In this document: positions 63,250-64,000 of the stretch, piece after piece
Numbering within the stretch: the stretch's first letter is position 1
How the letters are laid out: every line of letters starts with the position of its first letter
NCBI GenBank assembly: GCA_030142905.1
Contig: JASJOG010000207.1
Location: forward strand, 62,001 to 126,000
Length of the DNA: 64,000 bases
Source of the DNA: Heliopora coerulea
Taxonomy: Eukaryota; Cnidaria; Anthozoa; Scleralcyonacea; Helioporidae
Reading direction: 5' to 3'
Notes under the pieces: model-generated
Seen by the model: only the letters and a program-made list of their open reading frames with translations
Database searches by the model: none
What the model was told of the DNA's origin: nothing
Position numbers and translations under genes: made by a program

Positions 63250-63412
63250 AAAACAACAGGTCATTAAAAGAAAGGTAAGAAATTATAATGTTGTGACTTT
63301 GATTGAACTTCATTATCAAAGCAAAATTTAAGCTCAAGTAAAACTTGATAATGACATTCAATCAAAGTCAAAATATCATTTGATAATTTTAATTTTCCTT
63401 TCTTGTAATGGC
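63250..63412. mobile_element. Foldback element, diverged relative of the 50.1-kb foldback
   Basis: Arms TTAAAAGAAAGG…ATAATG…TGACTTTGATTGAA and TTCAATCAAAGTCAAAATATCA…CCTTTCTTGTAATG are inverted. The centre TTGATAATGACATTCAATCAAAGTCAAAATATCA parallels TGAAGATGACTTTGG…AAAGTCGAAATATCA. Confidence 0.5.
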
Positions 63413-63446
63413 CCTTAGTAATTACTAACAATTTTATTAACTCATG

Positions 63447-63537
63447 GCAGAGCTCATCCCTTCAATGAGTAAACTCCTCTGACATTAGCCAGAGTAGAAT
63501 TATTATTAAAGTGTGCCCTAATGCCCCTTAATGGGTT
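63447..63537 (-). mobile_element. CCCATTAAGGGG-family MITE, copy 4, inverted
   Basis: It ends CCCCTTAATGGGTTC and contains GACATTAGCCAGAGTAGAAT, the reverse complement of the conserved inner part. Confidence 0.6.
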
Positions 63538-64000
63538 CATATACATTTTGCAACTCAAGTCTGCAACTAGTTTCTTTAAGAAATTTCTTCCCTAGCAACA
63601 TTTTTTATAACTATAGTTACTTTTGACCTGATGTAACTGCTGCTGAAATTGGTTAATAAAATAAATCTCATAACCCAGACTCACTGTAATTAGTTGTCTG
63701 AGGATTATTGTGACAATAATTAACTTGAAGTGCAGAACCAAAATGTATATTCTATTCTTAAACCAGTTTAGAGCTTGTATGACCATATACTGATCTCAGT
63801 AATAAATTTGAACTTACCTACTGCTCTCTCATGAATGCTTTTAATGATTGACAAAAATGCTGAAGTCTGTTCATCATTAAAACCTTTTTTCTCAGCAAAC
63901 ATTATTAAGGTCAAGGATTAAAAATGTATATTGCTTACAGTTACTAGCTGTCACATTAATTACTGTTAATGAAAGCTTCCAACCATTTTCTAAAATTAAT
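63538..64000. other. Window end, no feature recognised
   Basis: AT-rich sequence; a minus-strand frame at 63592-63786 is unsupported. Confidence 0.35.

Noticed and set aside
1..64000. Intact tRNA or rRNA genes
   Set aside because: Only tRNA-like fragments (57.6 and 59.3 kb) were found, both with poor pairing; no rRNA sequence was recognised.

Overview
The window is AT-rich eukaryotic (metazoan) DNA with introns, dominated by transposable elements. The gene complement (a DZANK1-type gene, an expanded P2X7-like C-terminal domain family, a fibrinogen-related secreted protein, THAP and SWIM exons) and the element complement (GIY-YIG Penelope-like elements with hammerhead-like motifs, RLE-type LINEs next to TAA tracts, Tigger, Tc1, hAT) suggest a cnidarian, probably an anthozoan such as a coral. 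That assignment is inference.

One + strand host locus frames the first 46 kb: exons of a DZANK1-like gene (zinc ribbons plus ankyrin repeats), recognised one by one by protein similarity, splice sites and matching phases. They lie at 48-96 (tentative), 6353-6470, 6756-6869, 6952-7044, 10717-12217 (split by a Tc1 transposon), 15193-15406, 16978-17080 with a duplicate at 20065-20167, 38927-39004, 42558-42649, 42767-42847, 44873-45000 and 45884-45998. The copy looks decayed: a transposon sits in a coding exon, two codons are TGA, one zinc-ligand Cys is Tyr, one junction is out of phase, and expected exons are missing.

The introns are layered with mobile DNA. 0.66-5.3 kb: nested RLE-type LINE 3' ends separated by TAA tracts. 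7.07-9.63 kb: a Tigger/pogo transposon with a second, divergent gene resembling a HIRAN domain. 9.7-10.7 kb: CTTCA satellite. 10.78-12.16 kb: Tc1. 12.8-14.3 kb: a Penelope-like element (PLE). 15.6-22.3 kb: a 3087-bp tandem duplication carrying a DZANK1 exon. 22.45-23.86 kb: a small intact-looking two-exon fibrinogen-related gene, nested in the intron. 25.1-30.7 kb: a P2X7-like gene cut by a 4.5-kb hAT element (itself carrying an inverted PLE pair and a Tigger fragment) and again by a 566-bp PLE, both with clean target duplications. 30.8-34.7 kb: THAP and SWIM exons and an 850-bp-arm inverted repeat with P2X7-like exons. 34.8-35.9 kb: a second hAT. 37.1-38.5 kb: a LINE. 43.1-44.2 kb: a PLE with inverted ends.

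Downstream of 46 kb no intact host gene was recognised: degenerate minisatellites (46.5-48 kb), a LINE with a foldback element in it (49.7-51.8 kb), palindrome-array MITEs, a Tigger-like MITE, a PLE fragment, tRNA-like foldbacks, a hAT MITE and small dispersed MITEs.

The most interesting threads are: a HIRAN-like accessory gene carried by two different Tigger families; a hydrophobic micro-ORF conserved just downstream of hammerhead-like motifs in several divergent PLE ends; and MITEs made of arrays of a 14-bp palindrome.
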